A stretch of 64,000 nucleotides of DNA from Streptomyces sp. GESEQ-35 (GTDB taxonomy: Bacteria; Actinomycetota; Actinomycetes; Streptomycetales; Streptomycetaceae). The notes below the pieces were generated by a model that was given only the letters and a program-made list of their open reading frames with translations, was not told where the DNA came from and made no database searches. Position numbers and translations under genes: made by a program. Location: positions 1-64,000 of the forward strand of contig NZ_JAFFSX010000001.1 in assembly GCF_017948485.1 (NCBI RefSeq), in the 5' to 3' direction. This document shows positions 17,695-25,744 of this stretch, one piece after another; positions within the stretch are counted from its first letter, which is position 1; every line of letters begins with the position of its first letter.

Positions 17695-18099
17695 CTACCC
17701 GAGTCCACCGAGACGGAGGGCGTTCCTTATCTCGCTGAGCTTCGCGGTCGTCGCCGGGGTCCACTCCTTCGCCTGCTCAGCGAGACGGAGGGCGTTCTCA
17801 ATCTCGCTGAGTTTCGCGGAGGACAGAACGCCCGCCCGCTCGATCAGGTCGTCCCGGGACACGGTGGTCAGCCACGTGCAAGGGGTAAAGCCCGGACGCG
17901 GCAACGCGAACCGCAGCACGCCTTCAAAGGGCAGTCCTTCCACGGCGCCTACTGCCACTTCGACGCCCAGACCGGTGATGTCGACACCCGCCCGAGCGAC
18001 GACCTGCATCACCCGGATCCCGGACGCGTCGTCTCCCGACAGCAGCACGACCGGCCGCCGCTCGTCGAACTCCACCCACCAGACTTCGCCACGTTGCAC
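17695..18099 (-). CDS. PemK/MazF-like protein with repeated C-terminal motif
   Basis: 134 residues from a GTG at 18099 placed 4 nt after AGGAGG. The start VQRGEVWWVEFDERRPVVLL is the PemK/MazF beta-barrel signature, and LTTVSRDDLIERAG matches the end of the fold. MazF toxins are sequence-specific endoribonucleases. No antitoxin gene is adjacent, so it may be an orphan or a non-toxic relative. The C-terminus contains the motif AKLSEIxNALRL twice, from a 39-bp DNA duplication. Confidence 0.65.
   Translation of the reverse strand: MQRGEVWWVEFDERRPVVLLSGDDASGIRVMQVVARAGVDITGLGVEVAVGAVEGLPFEGVLRFALPRPGFTPCTWLTTVSRDDLIERAGVLSSAKLSEIENALRLAEQAKEWTPATTAKLSEIRNALRLGGLG
17709..17819. repeat. 39-bp direct repeat in the PemK-like gene
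   Basis: Segments 17709-17747 and 17781-17819 are nearly identical, with a few mismatches. They encode the doubled AKLSEI(E/R)NALRL motif at the C-terminus of the PemK-like protein. The offset is 72 bp, so the frame is kept. Confidence 0.85.
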
Positions 18100-18188
18100 A
18101 TGTCCTCCTGACACAGGACGGCGGGCGGACGCTGCGCGGCCCCGACGCGCTGTGGAGACGGGTGCGGCCACCCGTTGATCATCGGTGT

Positions 18189-19499
18189 GTGAAGACAAAC
18201 GATCACGCGGTGGCCGCGGGTCACAGCGTAGACCCTGCCCGCTGGCAGGAGGCGTTCGAGGGCCTGATGAGCCGGATGGCGGGACGGTTCACACGGGTCG
18301 AACCCCGGTTCCGGGTCCGGAAGTTGGTGCTCGGACTGCTGTCGGACCTGCCGCCCAAGAACTCCTGGACCATCGCCGAATGGGCCGGGGAGAGGACCCC
18401 GGACGGCATGCAGCATCTGCTGGGGCGGGCCAAGTGGGACGCCGACCGGGTCCGCGACGATGTGTGTGACTACGTGGTGGACCACCTGCACGACGACCAG
18501 GCGGTACTGGTGGTCGACGAGACCGGGGACGTGAAGAAGGACACCGGCACGGTCGGCGTCCAGCGCCAGTACACCGGCACCGCGGGCAGGATCGAAAATG
18601 CCCAGGTCGCCGTCTACCTGGTCTACTCCGGCCGGCCCGGGCACGCGGCAGTGGACCGGGAACTGTACGTCCCGCGTTCATGGACCTCCGACCCTGACCG
18701 CTGCCGGCATGCCGGACTCGACCAGGACACCGCCTTCGCCACCAAGCCGGAACTGGCCACTCGTATGGTTGCCCGGTTCCTGGACGCCGGCCACCAGCCC
18801 GCATGGGTCGCCGGCGACGAGGTCTACGGCGGCAACCCCAGGCTGCGAACCGCACTGGAGGAACGCGGCACCGGCCACGTCCTCACGGTGGCCTGCTCGC
18901 ACGAAGTCACCACCGGGGCGGGGGAGGTTCCGTGCGGACACCCTGGCCAAGAAGGTGCCCAAGCGGGCCTGGCAGAAGCTCTCCGCAGGGGCCGGGGCCA
19001 AGGGCCACCGTTTCTACGACTGGGCAGTCATCGACCCCGCCGACCCCCGACCCGGGAGTCGGCAACTGCTGATCCGCCGTAACCGCAGCACCGGCGAACT
19101 CGCCTACTAACGCTGCTACTCGCCCGCACCCGTGCCGCTGACCGTGCCGGTCAGAGTCGCTGGATCAAGATGGCGGGTGGAGGAGTTCTTCCAGTCGGGC
19201 AAGGGCCTGGCCGCTCTCGACGAGCACCAGGTCCGCCGCTATGCCTCCTGGTCCCGCTGGGTCACCCTCGCCATGCTCGCGCACGCCTTCCTCGCCGTCG
19301 TACGCGCAGACGAGCACACCCGCCCCGCACCCGATGCCCTCATTCCACTCACCTGCAACGAGATCCAGCGCCTGTTCATCACACTCGTTGTCCGACCCGT
19401 CCACGATGCCGCCCACCGGCTCGGTTGGTCCGACTGGCGACGCCGCCACCAGGCCCGATCCCAGGCCAGCCACTACCGTCGACAAGCCACTCAGGCATG
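18189..19499 (+). pseudogene. IS701-family transposase, frameshifted and with a nonsense codon
   Basis: From GTG 18189 the protein is a normal IS701-type DDE transposase: DQAVLVVDETGDVKKDTGTV with the first Asp, then WVAGDEVYGGNPRLRTALEE with the second. A one-base change in a G run near 18916-18930 shifts the frame (FRADTLAKKVPKRAWQKLSA). A TAA at 19108-19110 interrupts the next part, where family members have Tyr-Tyr. Homology continues in the same frame (WRVEEFFQSGKGLAALDEHQ) to 19499. The element is inactive unless complemented. Confidence 0.8.
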
Positions 19500-19539
19500 A
19501 AGATCACGATCTACGGCTGGAGCACTAAGTGGGAATTTA

Positions 19540-20648
19540 GAGATGGTCTATGTCGGTAAGTAACGTTCACGGCCGTCAGGCTTGAGCTCTTTTGCCCCAT
19601 ACGCGCACCCACGCGTCCATCGAGCTGCAAATTTGGCCGCCCGTTTGCTCCCGTTCTCGTGTACACAGTCCGCCTGGTTTGAAGATCAGGCAGAAACGCC
19701 CAGCGGCAGCGAAACAGCACCGTCCGCCGCATCCATGATCACGCTACGGCGTGAGCCAGCGGAAGCCGTACCCCAGCGACCTGTCCGACGCCCGATGGGC
19801 CTTTAATCGAGCCGACGTTGACAGCCTGGAGAAAGGCACGGCTCGACCGCAGGCCCACCGGACAGCCGGCCAAGGTCGACCCGCGCGACGTATTCAACGC
19901 ACTCCTCTACATCAACCGCACCGAAACTCCCCTGGAAATACCTCCCGCACGACTTCCCCAACCACGGCACCGTCTACGCCTGCTACGCCGCCCGGCGCGA
20001 CGAGGGAATCCTCACCCAGCTCAACTACGACCTCACCGGCCTGGCCCGCGTGTAAGGAAGGACGCAAACCCGAACCGACCGCTTCCGTGATCGACACCCA
20101 GAGCGTAAAGACCTCCACCAATGTGCCTCTAATGGGAGCCGCCGGGTCCGGGAAGACTCGGTGCCGTAGCCGCCAAGAAGATCGTCGGCAGGAAGCGGGG
20201 CATCATCACCGGCGCACTCGGTCTGCTCCTCGCCGTGACCGTCACCGCCGCGAGCCTGTCCGAGAACGCCGTCGGAATCCAGCTCCTCGCCCAGGCCAAG
20301 AAGACCTACCCCCACATCTCCAAGAGCTGGGTCGACACCGGCTTCAAGAACGCCGTCATCGAGCACGGCGCCAGCCTCGGAATCGACGTCGAAGTCGTCA
20401 ACAGCAACCCAGGAGTTCGCGGCTTCCACGTTGTCAAAAGGCGCTGGGTTGTCGAACGAAGTATTGGTTGGATCATGTTGCACCGGCGCCTCGCCCGCGA
20501 CTGCGAGACCCTGCCCGCCAGCTCCGAGGCCCTGATCCACGTCGCCTCGATCGACAACCTCACCAAGCGCATAACGGACGAGACGACACCCACCTGGCGA
20601 GGAACTTACTAGAACATAAATGGCAGTCCACCTAGATCGGACGCCCTC
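19540..20648 (+). mobile_element. IS5-type insertion sequence, copy 2 (1,109 bp), inverted relative to copy 1
   Basis: Nearly identical over its length to the reverse complement of 7269-8357. It begins GAGATGG and ends GGACGCCCTC. The flanks are TTA on the left (19537-19539) and TAA on the right (20649-20651), so no exact TNA duplication remains. It sits 40 bp after the IS701 transposase end and directly abuts the small element at 20652. About 20 extra bases lie near 20130-20170. Confidence 0.8.
19751..20612 (+). pseudogene. IS5-family transposase, frameshifted (copy 2)
   Basis: It starts like copy 1 (MSQRKPYPSDLSDARWA) but has one extra T near 19803 that shifts the frame. It shares the two later shifts of copy 1 and has a divergent insertion around 20130-20170. 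The last part reads uninterrupted from MTVTAASLSENAVGIQLLAQ to HVVKRRWVVERSIGWIMLHR. It is more decayed than copy 1. Confidence 0.75.
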
Positions 20649-20651
20649 TAA

Positions 20652-20895
20652 GAAGGCTTCCGCTTTCCAAACGTGATCGTGTGGTTCGAGGTTGGTGGGC
20701 GTGAACTCCGCCTGTGGGTGGGAGAGATGGGGCGGTTCGTCTGCTCGTCTTGTCCGTGGAGGTGGCCGTGCCGTCGGCGCTCGGAATGCTGGAGACCCGG
20801 GAGAAGAAGTCTTCATGCGCCGACGCCGCGGCGATCACCCGATCTAGCACCCAGTTCGACTGACCACACCCATCGACCGGTATGCGGAAGCATTC
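20652..20895 (+). mobile_element. 244-bp non-autonomous derivative of the 23031-24686 element
   Basis: Bases 20652-20809 match the reverse complement of the right end of the complete element (24686 leftward), and 20810-20895 match the reverse complement of its left end (23031-23117). Both ends keep the terminal GAAGGCTTCCGC, with one mismatch at the far end. It is therefore an internal-deletion, MITE-like copy in inverted orientation, holding only the first part of the coiled-coil gene. IS5 copy 2 abuts it. Confidence 0.75.
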
Positions 20896-21240
20896 TCAGA
20901 GACAGGAGCGGCAGCGGGGTGGGTGTCCACCGCGGTGGACACCCACCCCGCCACGGGAGTGGCACTACCGCCCAATGGTCACCAGGCCACCGATACTCCA
21001 GGGCGGAGTCCCGAAAGCCCGTTGTGGGAGTCGAATCGCCCCAAGCACATCTGTGTCGGTAGCCGCCTTGGCTAGACCCTGCGGTCGGTTCGCCGACCCG
21101 CTACGGCAACATCCCAAGCCAGCTCAAGCAATTCATCAACTCGACGGGTGACCTGAGGCAAGCAGGGGCGAAGCTCGCCAAGTAGTGAACCGGTCAGGTC
21201 GCCTGAGCGGGTCGCTTGAGTAGGTCACCATCTGTCCTAT
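20896..21240. other. 345-bp gap without a recognisable gene
   Basis: Apart from the 36-bp palindrome at 20915-20950, nothing was recognised on either strand before the YdeI-like gene. Confidence 0.4.
20915..20950. repeat. Perfect 36-bp palindrome with no spacer
   Basis: The 18-base arm CGGGGTGGGTGTCCACCG is followed immediately by its exact reverse complement. It lies 20 bp beyond the MITE-like copy and is not part of it. No adjacent U run argues for an ordinary terminator. It could be an operator, a recombination or resolution site, or the scar of an inverted duplication. Confidence 0.9.
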
Positions 21241-21843
21241 ATGGCCTCTAGTCTGCGGTTTATGCAGAAACACGAGGACGGCGTCGAGATCCTTGTCCCC
21301 GCGAGCCCGGCCGAGCTGGAGGCGTGGCTCGAAGAGCATCACGGAGAGAAGGCCGCGCTCTGGGTGAAGATCGCCAAGAAGCATACCGGCATCTCGTCGC
21401 TCACCTGGGAAGAGATGGTCGACACGGTGCTCTGCTTTGGCTGGATCGACGGTCAGCGGCGAGGCTTCGACGACTCGTACTTTCTGCAGCGCACGACACC
21501 CCGCCGCCCCCGCTCCGCCTGGTCGCAGGTGAACGTCGACAAGGCCGAAGCCCTGATCGCGGCAGGCCGGATGCGCCCCCGCGGCCTGGCCGAGGTCGAG
21601 GCGGCGCGGGCGGACGGCCGCTGGGAGACGGCATACGCCTCGCAGAAGAACGCCACCGCACCACCGGATCTCATCGAAGCCCTCGACGCGAACCCTGCAG
21701 CGCGGGTGTTCTACGACACGCTCGGCAAGTCCGACCAGTTCGCCCTGCACCTCGGTCTGGTCACCGCCCGTACCGAGAAGACGCGGCTGGCCCGATTGGA
21801 GCGGATAGTGGCGTCGATGGCAAGGTCCGAGCGGCCATCATGA
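21241..21843 (+). CDS. YdeI/OmpD-associated family protein
   Basis: 200 residues. YdeI-family motifs include SPAELEAWLEEHHGEKAALW, then SSLTWEEMVDTVLCFGWIDG, and TPRRPRSAWSQVNVDKAEAL. Bacterial relatives are small cytosolic proteins linked to antimicrobial-peptide or bacteriocin resistance in E. coli, but their activity is unknown. The end (residues 180-200) departs from the family's usual end, and a further in-phase-looking tail at 21841-21900 suggests a late frameshift. No operon partner. Confidence 0.75.
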   Translation: MASSLRFMQKHEDGVEILVPASPAELEAWLEEHHGEKAALWVKIAKKHTGISSLTWEEMVDTVLCFGWIDGQRRGFDDSYFLQRTTPRRPRSAWSQVNVDKAEALIAAGRMRPRGLAEVEAARADGRWETAYASQKNATAPPDLIEALDANPAARVFYDTLGKSDQFALHLGLVTARTEKTRLARLERIVASMARSERPS

Positions 21844-22079
21844 TCGACCGCTCGGTCAACGCGCAGATCAAGGGCATCAAGGCCCGCGGAGGCTCATAGG
21901 GAGCCCCAAGAAGGCGCTGTCACGAAGCGCAACCGTCGTCTCGCGTCTCGGCGATCTCAGTGTCAGACCTTCATTCCGCACAGGGCCCCCGCGCAAAGAG
22001 TTCGTGATTCAACAGGTAGCCCGAACTCTTCGGGAACTTCACCTAAGCCAAATCACCCGAAAGGCAATAAGGAAACACG

Positions 22080-23030
22080 ATGACCAATTCTAGCGATTTC
22101 CCCAAGCCCACCATTGTTCCGGTCAACGGCGTGGAACTCGAAGTCTTCGAAGCAGGACGAGAAAACAAGGGAAAGCCCATCGTGCTCTGCCACGGCTGGC
22201 CTGAGCACGCGTACTCCTGGCGTCATCTGATGCCCGTCCTCGCCGAAGCCGGCTACCACGTCATCGCACCGAACCAGCGGGGTTACGGCAACTCATCCCG
22301 CCCGGCCGAAGTGACCGACTACGACATCGAGCACCTGTCGGGCGACCTCGTCGCGCTCCTCGACCACTACGGATACGAAGACGCCACCTTCGTCGGCCAT
22401 GACTGGGGTGCGTTCGTCGTCTGAGGACTGACCCTGCTGCACCCCAACCGTGTGAACAAGGTGATCAACCTGTCCTTGCCTTACCAGGTGCGCGGTGAAA
22501 CGCCGTGGATCGAGGTCATGGAACAGTTCCTCGGCGGCGACTTCTACTTCGTCCACTTCAATCGACAGCCGGGCGTTGCGGACGCTGTGTTCGATGCGAA
22601 CACAAGCCAGTTTCTCCGCAACCTCTACCGGAAGAACGTTCCCCCGGCGCCCCCTGAGCCGGGCATGGCGTTTATCAACCTCGCCCTGGCGGAAGCACCG
22701 CTCGGTGAGCCTGTCATGAGCGACAGCGACCTGGCCGTCTACATCTCCGGGTTCGAAACGTCGGGATTCACGGGCAGCATCAACTGGTACCGGAACCTCG
22801 ACCGCAACTGGCACCAGCTGGCGGACGTGGACCCGATCATCCAGCAGCCCGCCCTCATGATCTACGGCGACCGGGACCCCTTCGGCCCGAGGTCCGAAGC
22901 CCTGACAGAGTTCGTGCCCAACGTGGAAGTTGTCGGCCTGGACTGCGGGCACTGGATCCAGGAGGAAATGCCTGAGGAAACAAACCAGCTGATTTCCAAA
23001 TGGCTGGAACAGCAGGATGCCACCGTCTGA
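22080..23030 (+). pseudogene. Epoxide-hydrolase-like alpha/beta hydrolase interrupted by one TGA
   Basis: The full frame of 316 codons is intact apart from TGA at 22422-22424. It contains CHGWPEHAYSWRHLMPVLAE (HGxP oxyanion motif) and the nucleophile elbow VGHDWGA with catalytic Asp. After the TGA come GLTLLHPNRVNKV, the lid, the acid region MIYGDRDPFG and LDCGHWIQEE with the catalytic His. Family members have Trp at the stop position, so a TGG to TGA change explains it. Base composition is less GC-rich than its neighbours. It ends exactly where the 1.66-kb IS begins. Confidence 0.8.
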
Positions 23031-23300
23031 GAAGGCTTCCGCATACCGGTCGATGGGTGTGGTCAGTCGAACTGGGTGCTGGATCGGGTGATCGCTGCGG
23101 CGTCGGCGCATGAAGACAGGGCCCCCTCGGCAGCTCGGGGTTGCGAAGCCACTCGAACACCCAGGAGACCCTGTTGTCGCAGTCTTGCGTGACCACGGCT
23201 GTCGCGTCCAACTCCCGCGTGGCGCCGTGCGATTGTCTCGCGCACCGGTTCGGAAAACGCCGCGGACCGGACGGACCGGACCTCGTGCTATGGCTCCGAT

Positions 23301-24119
23301 ATGAGCGAGTCGGAGTGGCAGGTCATCCGGCCGTTGCTGCCGGTTCCGGCCTGGCTCCAGGGCCAGTGCGGGCGGCCGGAGGGGTACTGCCATCGCGTGA
23401 TGTTGGGTGCGGTCCGCTATGTCGTGGACAACGGGGTGAAGTGGGTCAACCTGCCTGCGGACTTCCCGCCGTTTAGGCGGGTGCATGCCTTCGCCCGCCG
23501 TTGGCAGGCCACCGGCCTGCTGGCCGAGTTCCATGACCGGCTACGCGACCGCGTACGCGTCAGGGAGGGCCGTTCGGTGGATCCGACGGCTGCGATCGTG
23601 GACTCGCAGTCGGTGCAGGCCGCGGCGAACATCCCGCGCGCGACGTCGGGCTGGGACGGCGGCAAGCGGGTGGGCGGGCGCAAGCGGCATGTGGTGGTGG
23701 ACTGTCTCGGCCTGGTCCTGACGGTGCTGGTGAGTGCGGCGAGCGTGCAGGATCGCGACGCCGGCGTCGGGCTGCTGGCGCGGCTGCGCGAGCAGTATTT
23801 CTCGATCCGTCTCGTCTGGGCGGACGGCGGCTATGCCGGCCGCCTGGTCGACTTCGCCCGCTCAGAGCTCCAGGTCACCCTCGACATCGTCCGCCGCACC
23901 GACGACACCACCGGGTTCGTGGTGCTGTCGCGACGGTGGGTGGTGGAGAGAACGCTGAGCTGGCTGATGCGCTCGCGTCGTCTGGTGCGTGACTACGAGA
24001 CGCTGCCCGCGATGCACGAGGCGATGGTGCTGTGGTCGATGACCATGCTCATGAGCAGCCGGCTCGCCGAACGCCGCCGCAACGCCTTCATCCCGCGGCA
24101 GCCGACTCCGTCGTCATAG
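23301..24119 (+). CDS. IS5-family transposase
   Basis: 272 residues, uninterrupted. The N-terminal DUF4096-like region reads MSESEWQVIRPLLPVPAWLQ, then VKWVNLPADFPPFRRVHAFA. The DDE residues fall in TAAIVDSQSVQAAANIP, the second Asp in RLVWADGGYAGRLVDFA, and the Glu in SRRWVVERTLSWLMRSRRLV. It catalyses cut-and-paste or copy of its own element. Its 3' end overlaps the convergent coiled-coil gene by 32 bp. This is the only apparently intact DDE transposase in the window, so the element may still be active. Confidence 0.9.
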   Translation: MSESEWQVIRPLLPVPAWLQGQCGRPEGYCHRVMLGAVRYVVDNGVKWVNLPADFPPFRRVHAFARRWQATGLLAEFHDRLRDRVRVREGRSVDPTAAIVDSQSVQAAANIPRATSGWDGGKRVGGRKRHVVVDCLGLVLTVLVSAASVQDRDAGVGLLARLREQYFSIRLVWADGGYAGRLVDFARSELQVTLDIVRRTDDTTGFVVLSRRWVVERTLSWLMRSRRLVRDYETLPAMHEAMVLWSMTMLMSSRLAERRRNAFIPRQPTPSS

Positions 24120-24624
24120 CGGAGACGAACACGTTCGGCCGCACCTCGGTGACCCACCCGCGGGCAGCCAGCCGCTTGACCCGCGAGCGCACGCCCTCGA
24201 CCCGGGTCGGTGTCGCCTCCCACCCCAGCCCGGCCAGGATCTGCTTCACCCGCATCCCACCGGCCGCCTCCGGCACAGCGAGGACCCGCAGGACCTGCTG
24301 GTATTCGGGCGCGAGCACCTCAACGACGGCATTCCCACCCCGGTGCGGAACGGTCGAGCCCGCTACCGCACCAGAGGTCAGCTCGCCGCCCTGACCTGCC
24401 TGTTCACCCAGCACCTCGGCCATCGTCTCCCGGGCGCCGGCCAGCCTCACCAGGGCGCCTTCCGCCGCCACGAGCGCGGCCTGCACCCGCTCGGCCTCCT
24501 CCCGCAGCCGGGCCACCTCCTCACGGACCTTCTTCTCCCGGGCCTCCAGCATTCCGAGCACCGACGGCACAGCCACCTCCACGGACAAGACGAGCAGACG
24601 AACCGCCCCATCTCTCCCACCCAC
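24088..24624 (-). CDS. Coiled-coil protein with C-terminal winged-helix-like domain, carried in an IS
   Basis: 178 residues. After a short leader, LSVEVAVPSVLGMLEAREKK begins a strongly heptad-like region (about 15-75: VREEVARLREEAERVQAALV). A low-complexity linker follows. The last 70 residues (EYQQVLRVLAVPEAAGGMRV, then GLGWEATPTRVEGVRSRVKR) look like a winged helix ending AARGWVTEVRPNVFV. Similar proteins are common beside streptomycete transposases. The function is unknown; a role as DNA-binding accessory factor or regulator of transposition is inference. The start could be the TTG a few codons in. Confidence 0.6.
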   Translation of the reverse strand: MGGRDGAVRLLVLSVEVAVPSVLGMLEAREKKVREEVARLREEAERVQAALVAAEGALVRLAGARETMAEVLGEQAGQGGELTSGAVAGSTVPHRGGNAVVEVLAPEYQQVLRVLAVPEAAGGMRVKQILAGLGWEATPTRVEGVRSRVKRLAARGWVTEVRPNVFVSAMTTESAAAG

Positions 24625-24689
24625 AGGCAGAGTTCACGCCCACCAACCTCGAACCACACGATCACGTTCGGAAAGCGGAAGCCTTCTAA

Positions 24690-24942
24690 GTCTGTCTCGC
24701 CCTGGCGGGCGGCTTCGGTGATCTGGCCCTCCAGCAGGGCGGTGAAGACACCGGCGTTCCGCCAGACCCGGAAACGTCCGTAGACGGTCGACCAGGGCCC
24801 CAACTTTTCCGGCATCTCCCGCCACTGCGCGCCCTGTCTTGAACCGCCAGATCACGCCCTCGAACTGATCCCGGAGCCGCTCGGGGTACGGGCCGTACTC
24901 GCCTATCGGCAGGAACGGTTCCAGGCGGATCCGGATCGGCAA
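24690..24942 (-). pseudogene. N-terminal fragment of a second IS5-family transposase
   Basis: The minus-strand reading LEPFLPIGEYGPYPERLRDQ, then FEGVIWRFKTG, is a transposase N-terminus. The frame shifts and continues MPEKLGPWSTVYGRFRVWRN, then ITEAARQGETD, stopping at the end of the 1.66-kb IS. The C-terminal half is missing. The sequence GGTCCTGTCCGGCGGATC near 24978 could be an end of this or another IS. Confidence 0.65.
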
Positions 24943-25089
24943 GATTGATCACGACCTCACACAGACCCTAGCTAGTAGGTCCTGTCCGGCGGATCATGGC
25001 CGGCGGACGCTGCGAGCGGGTCGCTTCAGTGGTGAGTGCGCCCGGAAACGTGTAGGCCCGTTCTCGGTTCTGCCGGTTGTGTACCTTGT

Positions 25090-25644
25090 TCAGCTCTGCG
25101 GACTCAGTCCCGCCACGGCCAGCCAGAACAGCCGGTCCGCCTGGGCGGCGGGGTCGGGGTAGTGCTCCGTGGCCAGGACGATGCCGACGACCAGCGTGAT
25201 CAGGTCAGCGACAGTGACGTCTGTCGCCAGCGCGCCGTCCTGCACGGCGCGGTGCAGCAGGGGGCCTGCCGCCTCTTCCAGGGCCGCCGAGCAGCTGTTC
25301 TCGTGCACCGGGCCGTCATAGGCCAGTGCTGCCGCCAGCCCCCGGGCGGAGACGGAGTAGGCGACGACGTCATCAAGCCATTCCAGGAGCGCGTTCCGGC
25401 TGTCGCCCTTGCCGGTCAGCTCATGGGCGCGGACGCACAAGGCCTCGATCCGTTTCCTGGAGACTGCCTCCAACAGTGCGCGGCGCGTGGGGAAGTGTCG
25501 GCGCACGGTTGCTGAGCCAACCCCCGCGGTGCGGGCGATCTGTTCCAGGGAGGCGTCGGCACCATGGACAGCGACCTCCTCCTCGGCCACGGCGAGGATT
25601 CGCGTGTAGTTGCGTCGGGCGTCCGCACGCTGGCGCTCGGGCAT
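25090..25644 (-). CDS. TetR-family transcriptional regulator
   Basis: 184 residues. The N-terminal helix-turn-helix is typical: NYTRILAVAEEEVAVHGADA, then SLEQIARTAGVGSATVRRHF. The C-terminal ligand domain (about 80-184) resembles that of other oxidoreductase-linked TetR proteins. The ATG at 25644 follows TGGAGG. It is divergent from the NmrA-like gene, with two GGCGGG-core palindromes between them. Confidence 0.85.
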   Translation of the reverse strand: MPERQRADARRNYTRILAVAEEEVAVHGADASLEQIARTAGVGSATVRRHFPTRRALLEAVSRKRIEALCVRAHELTGKGDSRNALLEWLDDVVAYSVSARGLAAALAYDGPVHENSCSAALEEAAGPLLHRAVQDGALATDVTVADLITLVVGIVLATEHYPDPAAQADRLFWLAVAGLSPQS

Positions 25645-25662
25645 GGCATCACCTCCAGGATT

Positions 25663-25687
25663 GATAAGTGGCGGGCTCCGCCGTATC
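25663..25687. promoter_or_regulatory. TetR-type operator 1
   Basis: Imperfect palindrome GATAAGTGGCGGG with its partner CCGCCGTATC. It shares its core with the perfect repeat 10 bp further on. Confidence 0.55.
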
Positions 25688-25697
25688 GTAGCGGAGC

Positions 25698-25722
25698 ATA
25701 AACGGCGGGCCCCGCCGTTTAT
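25698..25722. promoter_or_regulatory. TetR-type operator 2, perfect 25-bp palindrome
   Basis: The 12-base arm ATAAACGGCGGG and its exact complement are separated by one base. It lies between the divergent TetR and NmrA-like genes and covers the likely promoters. It is the most probable binding site of that TetR protein. Confidence 0.75.
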
Positions 25723-25744
25723 CGCCGCGCACCTGAGGAGCATC

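Larger units (their letters stand above)
23031..24686 (+). mobile_element. Complete 1.66-kb IS5-like element with an extra coiled-coil gene
   Basis: The terminal inverted repeats are GAAGGCTTCCGCATACC on the left and GAAGGCTTCCGCTTTCC read inward on the right. It contains an uninterrupted IS5-type transposase (23301-24119) and, convergent with it, a coiled-coil gene (24088-24624). The flanking trinucleotides are TGA (the epoxide-hydrolase stop codon) and TAA, TNA-type but not identical. It is inserted in an older transposase fragment (24690-24942). The bounds are supported by the 244-bp derivative at 20652-20895. Confidence 0.75.

Noticed and set aside
21838..21900. A 19-codon reading after the YdeI-like gene (MIDRSVNAQIKGIKARGGS)
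   Set aside because: Too short to call as a gene. More likely the original end of the YdeI-like protein after a frameshift, or non-coding.
22080..23030. TGA as selenocysteine codon in the epoxide hydrolase
   Set aside because: The position aligns with Trp in relatives, not Cys, and there is no reason for selenocysteine in this fold. A nonsense change fits better.
24975..25035. An IS end with GGTCCTGTCCGGCGGATC
   Set aside because: It looks like ends of known streptomycete elements, but no partner end or transposase could be matched, so it is not listed as an element.
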